Part shown: positions 1-7,559 of the stretch, one piece after another
Numbering within the stretch: position 1 is the stretch's first letter
Layout: each line of letters opens with the position of its first letter
NCBI GenBank assembly: GCA_019308525.1
Contig: JAFDIC010000069.1
Coordinates: forward strand, 1 to 12,145
DNA length: 12,145 nt
Direction: 5' to 3'
Origin: Deltaproteobacteria bacterium
GTDB taxonomy: Bacteria > Desulfobacterota > DSM-4660 > Desulfatiglandales > HGW-15
Notes under the pieces: model-generated
Told to the model about the DNA's origin: nothing
Databases searched by the model: none
Seen by the model: only the letters and a program-made list of their open reading frames with translations
Program-made: the position numbers and the translations under genes

Positions 1-128
1 ACCCCTATGAGGACAATGGGGGCGTGGGAACAGCTCAGGAGCGATATTGAGCCTTGAGAAAAGACCCCCAGGGACCATTGATCGCGGTTGATCAGGCTTT
101 GAGCAACAGCCTGTTGAGGAAGGACTAA
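1..128. other. left edge, no supported gene
   Basis: No convincing gene. On the minus strand a frame without stops runs from the kinase stop codon to the window edge, and an ATG at 78 opens another short frame that also leaves the window, but neither has a recognisable ribosome binding site or recognisable protein motifs. A downstream gene of the kinase transcript could begin here; the visible piece is too short to judge. Confidence 0.4.
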
Positions 129-1181
129 CTAGTAAACGCCCCTCGAATCGATACCGCAGTCAAGTACCTTAGCTCCCCTCACGGCGGCAAGCGTCGTGCC
201 CCATGTATTTTTCAAGTCCATGATATTTTCCATCTCGCCGATCGCCCAGACAGCACCACCCGCCCCGGCACCTGCAAATCTGGCCCCGCATCCCATTTCT
301 TCGGCTTGGCTGATAAGTTTCCTGGTAAGGGGGGTGAGGGAGTCAGGGGTAATTTGTCTCCGAATGGCCATCTCCATCCTCATGATGCGGGCTGCGGCTT
401 TCCAGTCCATCCTTTCCAAGGCGTTGGCAAATTCCTTGCACAGGTCATTTACCTTGATCCAGCCCTTTCTGGTGCGCCCGTCCAAGAATTCTTTGATCCA
501 TTTTCGATTTGTCCTCCGGGAGACATGGCTCTTTCCGCTGTAGGCCACAAGAATATGCTTGGCCAGTTCCTTTGTGTCTTGGCCCTTCAGCAGGGCTCGT
601 CTCTTGAAAGGGAACCTTGTGGACCCATAGGACCAGGTCCAGAGGTTCACTCCGCCATATACGGCGGCGCCCTGATCCTGCATGCCGCATTTTCCGTCTC
701 CCATGGCGTCTTCAAGGTGATAGGCAAGGTGAAGAATTTCTCTTGAAGCCCATTTCTTCTTCTTCACCCGGTAGTCCAATCTGCATAGGGCCTTGATAAG
801 TGCAACGAGAGCGGTGCTCGATCCCCCAAGCCCTGATTTTGGCGGGGAATCAGACGCTATGTGGATCAGTAGACCCTGATAACCGAAATGGGCGACAGCG
901 GCAAAAAAGAGGTTGAAAGGGGAGGTAAGCCTGAGGCTCTCAAAGGGATATTCCTCGCCCGCAGCAAATCCTTGAGAAACAACCTTTACCCTTCCTTTGT
1001 CGTAGGCCGACAGGGTTATCCATGTCCTCAGGTTTAAGGCGATATTAAGGGTGACCGGTTTGACATGCTCAAAGGGCAGGGCCAAGGACTTTATGTCCCA
1101 TGTGCCGCCCGAATCGATCCTACATGGGGCGGAGGCCTTAATATCTCGGTTCTCGAGTATTTCCCTGGCAGATCTAGGCAT
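129..1181 (-). CDS. GHMP-family sugar kinase
   Basis: A small-molecule kinase of the GHMP superfamily (galacto-, homoserine, mevalonate, phosphomevalonate kinases), which transfers the ATP gamma-phosphate to a hydroxyl or phosphate group of a sugar or isoprenoid in the cytoplasm. Numbered from the ATG at 1181 (350 aa): the N-terminal motif APCRIDSGGTWD near residue 18-29, the glycine/serine-rich ATP loop PPKSGLGGSST at 113-123, MQDQGAAVYGG near 167 with the probable catalytic Asp169, and the C-terminal motif FAGAGAGGAVWAI near 302-314. All three family motifs are present, so it should be active. The pattern is closest to sugar kinases of the HddA/fucokinase-like branch, but the substrate cannot be read off. 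The start is uncertain: the frame also allows TTG at 1220 (363 aa) and neither start has a clear Shine-Dalgarno. It is on the same strand as, and 135 bases downstream of, the J-domain gene. No nucleotidyltransferase or sugar-biosynthesis partner is visible. Confidence 0.85.
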   Translation of the reverse strand: MPRSAREILENRDIKASAPCRIDSGGTWDIKSLALPFEHVKPVTLNIALNLRTWITLSAYDKGRVKVVSQGFAAGEEYPFESLRLTSPFNLFFAAVAHFGYQGLLIHIASDSPPKSGLGGSSTALVALIKALCRLDYRVKKKKWASREILHLAYHLEDAMGDGKCGMQDQGAAVYGGVNLWTWSYGSTRFPFKRRALLKGQDTKELAKHILVAYSGKSHVSRRTNRKWIKEFLDGRTRKGWIKVNDLCKEFANALERMDWKAAARIMRMEMAIRRQITPDSLTPLTRKLISQAEEMGCGARFAGAGAGGAVWAIGEMENIMDLKNTWGTTLAAVRGAKVLDCGIDSRGVY

Positions 1182-1315
1182 ATGGAAGCAGGAATTAAAA
1201 CAGGGTTCAAGGATCGGCAAACAGGGGACAACATAGTTGTAAGCGTAACTCCTTCGCGGAAAGCACCATGGTGTAGAAGGTGCCGGTAGAAGAAACCACT
1301 AAACAGCTCCGCTGC

Positions 1316-2035
1316 TCAGAGAGGAGGGGTCCACCTGTTAGTAGATCCGTCATAGGACCAGCAATTGGCAAGGGCCTTGCGGGACGTGAACTGGGGATTT
1401 TCAGCCCACATGAGCATCTGCTCATGTGCTTCGTTCAACTTTTTGAACATCTCTTCGTCACCTCCTATGTCCGGGTGATATATTTTCGCCAGTTTCTTAT
1501 AAGAGGACCTGATCTTTTGGAGTTGACCGAAGGACACCAGCTCTTCCACTTTCAACTGGAGCATCTTCATGGCAATCTTCTCGTTTCTTGAGAACTTAGG
1601 ACGTATCTTGTAATCGGGCCTGATAGACCTGGGCTCGATCCCGGAGACATGGTTTTTCTTGAGCATACAAAGCGAAGCGTAACTCTTTGAATTGTTGTTA
1701 CTTATCATCTGGTACCATTCAGCCCCGGATTGAAGGATAAGTTCCTTGAGCGTTTCAGCAGGTTTCTTTCCCGAAGCCCTCTCTCTAACAAAGCGTGAAA
1801 TCTCATTAGACCAGGCAGGGAGTACGTCCAGCATTACATACCCGTTGTTAAAGGAAAAGGCCGCATACCTGGCATTGAACACCTTGAGCAATCCCTTGGA
1901 CAAGGAGAGGACCCAAAGGATTTGTTGCCTGCATGCCTTTGAGCAATATCGTCTTCCCCTCTTCATGTCAGTCGTGCCGCAGGAGAGGCATACCTTCTTC
2001 TGAGTCTTGATTGAAGGGGTGGGAATGATTTTCAT
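1316..2035 (-). CDS. zinc-cluster protein with C-terminal J domain
   Basis: A 239-residue protein with two recognisable ends. Near the N-terminus a C-x2-C-x11-C-x3-C cluster (Cys16, 19, 31, 35) in a basic context looks like a small zinc finger. The middle (about 40-155) is unrecognised. At about 158-213 there is a J domain with the diagnostic HPD tripeptide at 187-189 (KLAKIYHPDIGGDEEMFKKL) followed by helix III. J domains stimulate the ATPase of Hsp70/DnaK, so the protein probably recruits DnaK to a target chosen by the N-terminal part. This architecture is inverted relative to DnaJ, whose J domain is N-terminal, and it lacks the Gly/Phe and CXXCXGXG repeats. The tail (WSYDGSTNRWTPPL) is tryptophan-rich. 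The ATG at 2035 has a modest GGA 5 bases upstream; the frame can extend to a TTG at 2113 (265 aa). It is divergent from mltD. Function and client are unknown. Confidence 0.8.
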   Translation of the reverse strand: MKIIPTPSIKTQKKVCLSCGTTDMKRGRRYCSKACRQQILWVLSLSKGLLKVFNARYAAFSFNNGYVMLDVLPAWSNEISRFVRERASGKKPAETLKELILQSGAEWYQMISNNNSKSYASLCMLKKNHVSGIEPRSIRPDYKIRPKFSRNEKIAMKMLQLKVEELVSFGQLQKIRSSYKKLAKIYHPDIGGDEEMFKKLNEAHEQMLMWAENPQFTSRKALANCWSYDGSTNRWTPPL

Positions 2036-2374
2036 CTTTTCCAATTCAACCTGCTTTTTTCCGAAAGTCGCGGAGAGAAATTCAGTTGTCCTCTCGGTCG
2101 TAAGCAACAACAAATATAGCTTGAAATCAATGGAGAATCAAGTAAACCCTTATCAAAAACAATCAACAAATCTGGGATTTCATTGATATGTATCTCCAAA
2201 TGTCGGACGAGGCTTGTTATTCTGTTGACGGCTTTAGATGGTTTATTTATACTTATGTTCAACAAATCAAAATCAAAAGAAGCTTGATCAAAATTTCTCC
2301 CTGCGTCTTTTCATGATTTTTCTCGCTCATCCTGGGATGTGCGTCTCACGGGGGAAAGGGTATGGAAATCTAGT
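2036..2374. other. AT-rich divergent intergenic region
   Basis: The region separates the minus-strand J-domain gene from plus-strand mltD. It is visibly more AT-rich than its flanks. It holds the strong mltD promoter at 2225-2253 and a leader of about 115 bases. No clear minus-strand promoter for the J-domain gene and no RNA gene were found. If the J-domain gene uses the TTG at 2113, the first 78 bases are coding. Confidence 0.6.
2225..2253 (+). promoter_or_regulatory. sigma70-type promoter of mltD
   Basis: A TTGACG -35 box at 2225-2230 and a TATACT -10 box at 2248-2253 are separated by exactly 17 bases (5/6 matches to each consensus). The predicted start near 2260 gives a leader of roughly 115 bases before the chosen mltD start. 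The AT-rich surroundings fit a promoter. Confidence 0.7.
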
Positions 2375-4309
2375 ATGAAGTGGAGCAGATCTTGGCCTTT
2401 TTTGTTGTTACTGGTTGTTGTTTCCTTTTCGGGTTGTATTTCAACTATGCAAGGGGTACCCAAGGAAGAACAAACCTCTTCAGCCCAACAGGGGGTAGAG
2501 GAGAAGGCCTCCCAAGAAACGGTCCAGCCTGTTGCCCCTGAAGCAGTGGAGACGAAGGGCTCGGCCCCTGTTCCTCGCCCGGACAAGAGGGCGGCGGAAG
2601 AATCTGTGGAAGGGCCAAGCCCCCCTACAGAAGCTCAGGAAGAAGTTGCCGGGGAAGAACCCCGGCCTTTTCCCGTGGCGGAGAAGCCTGCGAGCCAGGA
2701 AGAGACCAAAACACCCCCCTCACCCCCTCCGCAAGAAGTTACCAACCAGGAGCTTCTGGATTCCGCCCTGGACTATTGCCAGGTGTCAAACGACTTCTGG
2801 GAGAGGGGAGACCTGGACAGCGCCATAAATGCCCTTGATAAGGCCTACTCTCTCATATTGCGCGTGCAGAGCGATGATGATCCCAAGGTGCTGCAACAAA
2901 AAGAAGACCTTCGATTCACCATATCCAAACGAATTATCGAGGTTTACGCATCCAGGGCTACAGTGGTAAACGGAGAACACAATGCCATCCCCCTCACTAT
3001 GAATCGGCACGTGAAGAATGCCCTGATGCTCTTGAAAGGGAAGGAAAGAAGATTCTTCCTGGAAGCCTATCGTCGTTCGGGCAGGTACAGGCCTGCCATA
3101 GTAAAGGCCCTCAGGGAAGCAGGACTTCCAGAGGAACTCTCATGGCTGCCATTGATTGAGAGCGGGTTCAAAATCAGGGCTTTCTCCAGGGCCAGGGCCT
3201 TGGGGTTATGGCAGTTTATTGCCTCGACAGGATACAAGTTCGGGTTGAAGCGGGATTACTGGGTGGATGAAAGGATGGATCCTGAAAAGTCCACCAGGGC
3301 TGCAATCGCTTACCTTAAAGAGCTGCATCGAATATTCGGAGACTGGACCACCGTCCTCGCCGCCTATAACTGTGGAGAAGGGACTGTTCTCAAGAGAATC
3401 AGGAACCAACGAATCAACTACCTGGACAATTTCTGGGATCTTTATGAGACCCTGCCCAGGGAGACCGCATTCTACGTACCGAAATTCCTGGCACTGCTCC
3501 ACATTCTCAAGGAGCCGGCGGAACACGGTTTTGATCTTCCACCGGTCGAGGAAGAGATAAAGACCGAAAAGGTGACTATCAACAAACAGGTCCACCTGAA
3601 GTCTGTTGCAGGGCTTCTGGGGATAAGAGAGAAAGTCCTTTACGACATAAACGCCGAGTTGCGGCGGCGCGTGACCCCTCCGGACGCGCCGTACTCCCTC
3701 CATGTTCCGGAAGGTAAAGGGCGAATCCTCCTTGCGAAATTAGACCAGATACCCCTATGGAGACCTCCCGTGCCGGCATACGTAATTCATCGGGTCCGGC
3801 CCGGTGAGAGCCTGTCTGTGATCGCGACGAGGTATGGTTCATCCGTCAGGGCCATCATGGTCGCCAACGGCCTCAGGAGTCAACATTTCATAAGGGCGGG
3901 GTGGCGCCTGAAGATTCCTACAAAGAGAACTGCGCGGGCATATTTGGACACAACGCCTGTGCAAACATCAAGCCTCAAGGGCAAAAAGATTGTCCGCTAC
4001 AGGGTCCGAAACGGCGATTCTCTGTGGCTTATCGCCCGGCGCTTCAATACCACCACAAAGGTGATAGTCTCTCTCAACAATCTCCGGAGCTCATTCTTGC
4101 GCGTGGGACAGACCCTCAAGATCCCGGTCCGAGAGGAGACGCGTCAGGTTGCGGGGGGGACGGGTACCTACATGGTGAGGAAAGGGGATTCTCCTTATTT
4201 GATAGCAGAGACGCACAATATGTCGCTTTCAGAGCTTCTTCGTTTGAACAATCTGACACCGCGCAGTACTATTTATCCAGGACAGATCCTGAAGATCAAG
4301 CCCCGATGA
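2375..4309 (+). CDS. mltD: MltD-type lytic transglycosylase lipoprotein
   Basis: A membrane-anchored murein lytic transglycosylase that cleaves the MurNAc-GlcNAc bond of peptidoglycan with formation of 1,6-anhydroMurNAc. From the ATG at 2375 (644 aa) it begins with a textbook lipoprotein signal: basic MKWSRSW, a hydrophobic run, and lipobox FSGC with lipidated Cys21. A Pro/Glu-rich linker (about 22-125) would span the periplasm. A helical segment follows, then the SLT domain (about 245-360) with catalytic Glu262 in LPLIESGF and the AAYNCGEG motif. Three LysM peptidoglycan-binding repeats follow at about 469-515, 541-584 and 598-643, each with the GES/GDS and LKI(P/K) signature. Domain order and length match MltD. 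The GTG at 2339 would add 12 residues before the signal and is less likely. It has its own promoter and a hairpin after the stop. Unlike E. coli MltD, usually described with two LysM repeats, it has three and a longer linker. Confidence 0.93.
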   Translation: MKWSRSWPFLLLLVVVSFSGCISTMQGVPKEEQTSSAQQGVEEKASQETVQPVAPEAVETKGSAPVPRPDKRAAEESVEGPSPPTEAQEEVAGEEPRPFPVAEKPASQEETKTPPSPPPQEVTNQELLDSALDYCQVSNDFWERGDLDSAINALDKAYSLILRVQSDDDPKVLQQKEDLRFTISKRIIEVYASRATVVNGEHNAIPLTMNRHVKNALMLLKGKERRFFLEAYRRSGRYRPAIVKALREAGLPEELSWLPLIESGFKIRAFSRARALGLWQFIASTGYKFGLKRDYWVDERMDPEKSTRAAIAYLKELHRIFGDWTTVLAAYNCGEGTVLKRIRNQRINYLDNFWDLYETLPRETAFYVPKFLALLHILKEPAEHGFDLPPVEEEIKTEKVTINKQVHLKSVAGLLGIREKVLYDINAELRRRVTPPDAPYSLHVPEGKGRILLAKLDQIPLWRPPVPAYVIHRVRPGESLSVIATRYGSSVRAIMVANGLRSQHFIRAGWRLKIPTKRTARAYLDTTPVQTSSLKGKKIVRYRVRNGDSLWLIARRFNTTTKVIVSLNNLRSSFLRVGQTLKIPVREETRQVAGGTGTYMVRKGDSPYLIAETHNMSLSELLRLNNLTPRSTIYPGQILKIKPR

Positions 4310-4359
4310 GCGGTTGAAATACGCATCCCATTGTAAAGGGCCGATACCAAGTAGACCCT

Positions 4360-4396
4360 GGCGCCGAGAATCCACCAGTGGTGTTCTCGGGTCGCC
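4360..4396 (+). terminator. strong hairpin after mltD
   Basis: Nested inverted repeat: GGCG (4360-4363) pairs with CGCC (4393-4396), CCGAGAA (4364-4370) with TTCTCGG (4384-4390), and CCAC (4372-4375) with GTGG (4378-4381). It lies 51 bases after the mltD stop and 75 before the methyltransferase start. There is no T tract, so it is not a canonical intrinsic terminator. It may be a terminator/processing structure or mRNA-stabilising element between the two genes. Confidence 0.45.
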
Positions 4397-4470
4397 TTGA
4401 TGGTTGAGTGGAAGTGGACAGAAGCATTCTCCGAGCCCGGTGACTACCGGTACAGCCCCAAGGGTTCAAA

Positions 4471-5220
4471 ATGGGTCTTGTTTTTGATCGTCATACCTGT
4501 GAGCTGTATAGATCCTGGTCCAGGTCGAGGTACGGCAAGGCCATTGACAAGATGGTAGAGGACTGTATTTACGCCCTGCTAGACCCCAGGCCTGGAGAAA
4601 GACTGCTGGATATAGGCTGCGGAGACGGAAATCACCTCCTGCTGTTCAGCAGGCTGGGCTTGGACATAAGTGGCATAGACGCCTCTGCCTACATGATCGA
4701 TAGGGCCAGGGAGCGCCTGGGGAGAAAATGTACGCTAAGGATTGCCTCGGCTGAAGATCTCCCGTTCGACGACAATGAATTTGATATCGCGGTCTTGATC
4801 AATACACTTGAATTTCTGGACAAACCCATTGAGGCACTGATGGAAGCAGGCAGGGTAGCAAGGAGAAGGGTCTTCGTCGGCGTCTTTAACTCGCTGTCTT
4901 GGTTTGCTGTCGACAAGCGTGCCCGGGGCTGTTTTTCCAGATCTCTATTCAGCAGTGTAAGGTTCTATAACCTTTGGGAACTCAAGTCATGCATGGTAAG
5001 GGCCTTTGGCGAAGTGCCCATGGAATGGAAATGCGCCAGGGTCAACAAATCGCTCTTCTCCCGGCCCGGTGTGACATACCGTTGCCAGGGCACCCTTTCC
5101 CGGTGGCCGGTCGGCGCGTTTCTAGGGGTATCTGCTACGATGCAATACAGGTTGAGGACTGCGCAACACCCCTTGAAGATTGATGCCTCACTGAAGACCC
5201 ATTCTGCGGCCCTTCAGTGA
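4471..5220 (+). CDS. class I SAM-dependent methyltransferase
   Basis: A cytosolic methyltransferase of the Methyltransf_11/UbiE-like type (249 aa). The SAM-binding motif I, LLDIGCGDGNH, is at 45-55, followed by the acidic end of strand 2 at GIDAS (Asp70), then SAEDLPFDDNEFDIAV at 93-108 (motif II/post II), and a hydrophobic strand-helix near 110-120. The substrate-determining C-terminal half (about 150-249) is basic and aromatic but unrecognised. The substrate may be a small molecule, quinone or protein and cannot be read from the sequence. The ATG at 4471 has an AAGGG seven bases upstream. The gene lies on the same strand as and upstream of the AmrS-like gene. A short 5-bp stem after the stop (5227-5240) makes full co-transcription uncertain. 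Confidence 0.88.
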   Translation: MGLVFDRHTCELYRSWSRSRYGKAIDKMVEDCIYALLDPRPGERLLDIGCGDGNHLLLFSRLGLDISGIDASAYMIDRARERLGRKCTLRIASAEDLPFDDNEFDIAVLINTLEFLDKPIEALMEAGRVARRRVFVGVFNSLSWFAVDKRARGCFSRSLFSSVRFYNLWELKSCMVRAFGEVPMEWKCARVNKSLFSRPGVTYRCQGTLSRWPVGAFLGVSATMQYRLRTAQHPLKIDASLKTHSAALQ

Positions 5221-5226
5221 AACCGT

Positions 5227-5240
5227 CCCCTTTGGAGGGG
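5227..5240 (+). terminator. weak stem-loop after methyltransferase gene
   Basis: CCCCT (5227-5231) pairs with AGGGG (5236-5240) around a TTGG loop, followed by TCTCTC rather than a T run. It is at most a weak or partial terminator seven bases after the stop codon. Confidence 0.25.
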
Positions 5241-5469
5241 TCTCTCAAGAGCATACTCGTGAATCTTGACTTTGGCCCATTTGATGGAGTAAATGTTTGG
5301 CGAGGGACGAGATTCGCGCGGCACTTCCGGAGACCCGGGTCAGTTAATAGGGGCCATTGATGAAGCGTTTTCCAGATACCCACGGGAATTCTTGGTGGTC
5401 CGGGAGGCATTCAGGACTCTTGGAAGGGATGTGGGATCACCAGAGCATGCAATACGAGGGTTCATGGTC

Positions 5470-6480
5470 ATGAAAGAAGCCTACCTGTACGAAAAGTTGG
5501 AGGGCGGAAAGGTGAGATGCCTCCTGTGCAACCACAGGTGCCTGATAAAAGATGGGGCCAGGGGCATTTGTCAAGTCCGAGAAAACCAAGGGGGTTCCCT
5601 TTTCTCCCTTGTATACGCTAAAGTTATTGCCAGGCACGTAGACCCAATAGAGAAAAAGCCCCTGTTTCATTTTCTGCCGGGAAGCAAGTCATATTCCATA
5701 GCCACTGTTGGATGTAATTTCAGGTGCGCTTTTTGCCAGAACGCGGATATCTCTCAACTGCCCTCCGACCACGGCCAGATCTGGGGCGAGGATATGTGGC
5801 CGGAGGCCCTGGCGAATGAGGCCGCCAAGAGCGGGTCTGCTACAATAGCCTATACATACACGGAACCGACCATATACTTCGAGCTGGCCCTGGATACCGC
5901 ACGGCTTGCCGTATCAGAAGGCATAAGGAACGTATTCGTGACCAACGGCTACATGACGGAAGAGGCCCTCAGGGAGATATATCCGGACCTGCACGGGGCA
6001 AACGTAGACCTGAAATCATTCACCGAGAAGTTTTACAAGGAGAGATGCGGCGCCAAGCTAGACCCGGTGAAAAAGACCCTCGGACTCATGAAGGATATGG
6101 GAGTATGGCTGGAAATCACCACGCTCCTGATCCCCGGGCTGAACGATTCCAGGGAAGAGCTGGCGCAACTGGCAAAGTTTATCGCAGAGCTGAGCCCGGA
6201 CATCCCATGGCATATCAGTAGGTTTCACCCCACTTATCGTCTCCTGGACGTCCCGCCGACCCCGCCTGAAAGCATCCGCCGTGCAAGGGATATAGGGTAC
6301 GAAGCGGGGCTGAAATACGTTTATTCCGGCAACGTCCCGGGAGACGAGGGAGAGAAGACCTTTTGTCATGCTTGCGGCAAGATGTTGATAGACAGATTCG
6401 GTTTTTACGTCAGGCAAAACCGCGTAACAGAGGGTCGTTGCCCTGACTGTGATGCTGAAATCCCCGGTGTATGGTCCTAG
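5470..6480 (+). CDS. amrS: AmrS-like radical SAM enzyme (AmmeMemoRadiSam family)
   Basis: A radical SAM protein of the AmmeMemoRadiSam family, related to pyruvate formate-lyase activase. It should bind a [4Fe-4S] cluster and cleave SAM to a 5'-deoxyadenosyl radical; I do not know a settled substrate. From the ATG at 5470 (336 aa): an N-terminal Cys cluster (CLLCNHRC, Cys17/20/24, plus Cys34), the radical SAM motif C-x3-C-x2-C at Cys82/86/89 (VGCNFRCAFCQN), TYTEPT, NVDLKSF, and a C-terminal CxxC...CxxC zinc ribbon (Cys299/302/324/327). The family start MKEAxxYEKL fits 5470, with GAGGG nine bases upstream. The frame stays open upstream to an ATG at 5293 (395 aa) with GGAG three bases before it; the extra 59 residues look helical and could be real. 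The usual partners AmmA and MEMO (AmrB) are not in the window. Confidence 0.88.
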   Translation: MKEAYLYEKLEGGKVRCLLCNHRCLIKDGARGICQVRENQGGSLFSLVYAKVIARHVDPIEKKPLFHFLPGSKSYSIATVGCNFRCAFCQNADISQLPSDHGQIWGEDMWPEALANEAAKSGSATIAYTYTEPTIYFELALDTARLAVSEGIRNVFVTNGYMTEEALREIYPDLHGANVDLKSFTEKFYKERCGAKLDPVKKTLGLMKDMGVWLEITTLLIPGLNDSREELAQLAKFIAELSPDIPWHISRFHPTYRLLDVPPTPPESIRRARDIGYEAGLKYVYSGNVPGDEGEKTFCHACGKMLIDRFGFYVRQNRVTEGRCPDCDAEIPGVWS

Positions 6481-6485
6481 CCGTG

Positions 6486-6514
6486 TTGAACTTCAAGGGG
6501 TATTCTGCTAGAAG
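6486..6514 (+). promoter_or_regulatory. possible promoter for the small 6616 gene
   Basis: TTGAAC (6486-6491) and TAGAAG (6509-6514) are 17 bases apart, each matching 4/6 of the sigma70 consensus. It lies just after the amrS stop and upstream of the 6558-6602 terminator hairpin. If active, it would give the small downstream gene an attenuated leader of about 95 bases. The match is weak and may be chance. Confidence 0.25.
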
Positions 6515-6557
6515 ATCAAAGTAGGGAGGGCTCTTACCGGGTTCTTCTTAACTACGG

Positions 6558-6602
6558 CCCCCGCTGGACATTTTAGGCCTTCTTCCATCCAGCGGGGGTT
6601 TT
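6558..6602 (+). terminator. rho-independent terminator / possible attenuator
   Basis: A perfect 11-bp inverted repeat, CCCCCGCTGGA (6558-6568) and TCCAGCGGGGG (6588-6598), with a 19-base loop, is followed directly by TTTT. It terminates the methyltransferase/amrS transcript. Unusually it ends two bases before the AGGAGA ribosome binding site (6604-6609) of the next small gene. A transcript entering that gene must therefore read through the hairpin or start inside it, which suggests attenuation. Confidence 0.8.
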
Positions 6603-6615
6603 CAGGAGAAACACC

Positions 6616-6780
6616 GTGAAACAGGAAGATGAACTGGCCGTAAAGGTCACAAAGGAAATCGTGATCAAATTCATCGAGACGGGTCGGTTGTCCATAAGCT
6701 CATTCGAGGAAGTCTTCAAGAAGATTCACGATACCGTGAGAGACTCTATCAGGGCAGGCGGAGGTCAAGGGTTGAAATAG
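6616..6780 (+). CDS. 54-residue protein resembling MucR/Ros N-terminal region
   Basis: A small gene starting at GTG 6616, with a good AGGAGA ribosome binding site six bases upstream, encoding 54 residues and ending in TAG. It reads MKQEDELAVKV then TKEIVIKFIETGRLSIS, then FEEVFKKIHDTVRDSI and a Gly-rich tail. The pattern (EIV...F/Y...GR/N-xS...F...I...V) is reminiscent of the N-terminal oligomerisation region of MucR/Ros zinc-finger regulators, but the C-terminal zinc-finger DNA-binding part is absent. I infer a small helical, possibly oligomerising protein; function is unknown. It is convergent with truA, whose stop is only 32 bases away, and it sits directly behind a strong terminator, so its expression is probably conditional or low. 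Confidence 0.65.
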   Translation: MKQEDELAVKVTKEIVIKFIETGRLSISSFEEVFKKIHDTVRDSIRAGGGQGLK

Positions 6781-6812
6781 GCTCAGAGTACCCTTGCAGC
6801 AGGCTGCCGGGG

Positions 6813-7559
6813 CTAGTATTTCACCTCTGCGAGGAACAGGCCTTGCGGAGGGGCCTTGATCCCTGCCATGGTTCGGTCCTTGGATTGAAAGATCTCTTGA
6901 AAATCTCCATAACTGATCTTTCCCAAGCCAACCTCCACCAGAGTGCCCATGATATTCCTTACCATATGTCTCAGGAAGCCGTTGGCCTCGAAAAGGAAAT
7001 TGAGGATCCCTCCCTGAACTATGCTGATTTCACATTTGTACATCTCCCTTACGGGACTGGCACTGGGGCTGCCGGAAGACCTGAAAGATGAGAAATCTTG
7101 GCGCCCTCGCAAAAGGGACAGGCACTGCTTCATTTCCCCTATCCCAAGCTTCCGGCGGATGTGCCAGGCATAGTGCCGAAGGAACACGTCCGGCTCTCCC
7201 CGATTCAGTATGCGGTACTCATAGATCTTAGCCCTCGCACTGTACCTGGCGTGAAAGTCCGGGGGGGCGTAAGAGACCACCTTGACAAAAATATCATCGG
7301 GTAGAAGCGAGTTTAATCCCTTTTTCAGGACATCGGGCTCGAGGCGTGTAGTGGAAAAGAAGTGGCAAACCTGGTTTAGGGCGTGGACGCCTGCGTCAGT
7401 CCTCCCGGATGCAATGACCCTGACATCTTCCCCTGTCATCTGCTGAATTTTTTCTTCCAGCACCTTTTGCAGGGTGATCACTCCCGGCTGGTGCTGCCAC
7501 CCATGGTAGTTGGTTCCGTCGTAGGCGAGCACGACCTTGAAATTTCTCTTCCGCGTCAT
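6813..7559 (-). CDS. truA: tRNA pseudouridine(38-40) synthase TruA
   Basis: It converts uridines 38, 39 and 40 in the anticodon arm of many tRNAs to pseudouridine in the cytoplasm. From the ATG at 7559 (248 aa, normal family length), YDGTNYHGWQ lies at 13-22, the catalytic motif GRTDAGVHAL has Asp55, and FLRHMVRNIMGTLVEVG, the conserved C-terminal core, lies near 195-210. The frame extends to a TTG at 7637 (274 aa), but those 26 residues precede the normal TruA start and are Cys/Arg-rich, so I prefer 7559; the ribosome binding site there is weak. It lies downstream of rpsI on the same strand with a gap of over 300 bases, so it may have its own promoter. Confidence 0.95.
   Translation of the reverse strand: MTRKRNFKVVLAYDGTNYHGWQHQPGVITLQKVLEEKIQQMTGEDVRVIASGRTDAGVHALNQVCHFFSTTRLEPDVLKKGLNSLLPDDIFVKVVSYAPPDFHARYSARAKIYEYRILNRGEPDVFLRHYAWHIRRKLGIGEMKQCLSLLRGRQDFSSFRSSGSPSASPVREMYKCEISIVQGGILNFLFEANGFLRHMVRNIMGTLVEVGLGKISYGDFQEIFQSKDRTMAGIKAPPQGLFLAEVKY

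Noticed and set aside
1..78. Minus-strand frame from ATG at 78 running off the left edge
   Set aside because: It has no ribosome binding site and no recognisable protein sequence in 26 codons. Another frame is equally open, so no gene can be called.
196..746. Plus-strand open frames over the GHMP kinase
   Set aside because: They are antisense shadows of a gene with clear conserved motifs on the minus strand.
6796..6807. GCAGC/GCTGC hairpin between the small gene and truA as a bidirectional terminator
   Set aside because: It has only a 5-bp stem with a two-base loop and no T run on either side.
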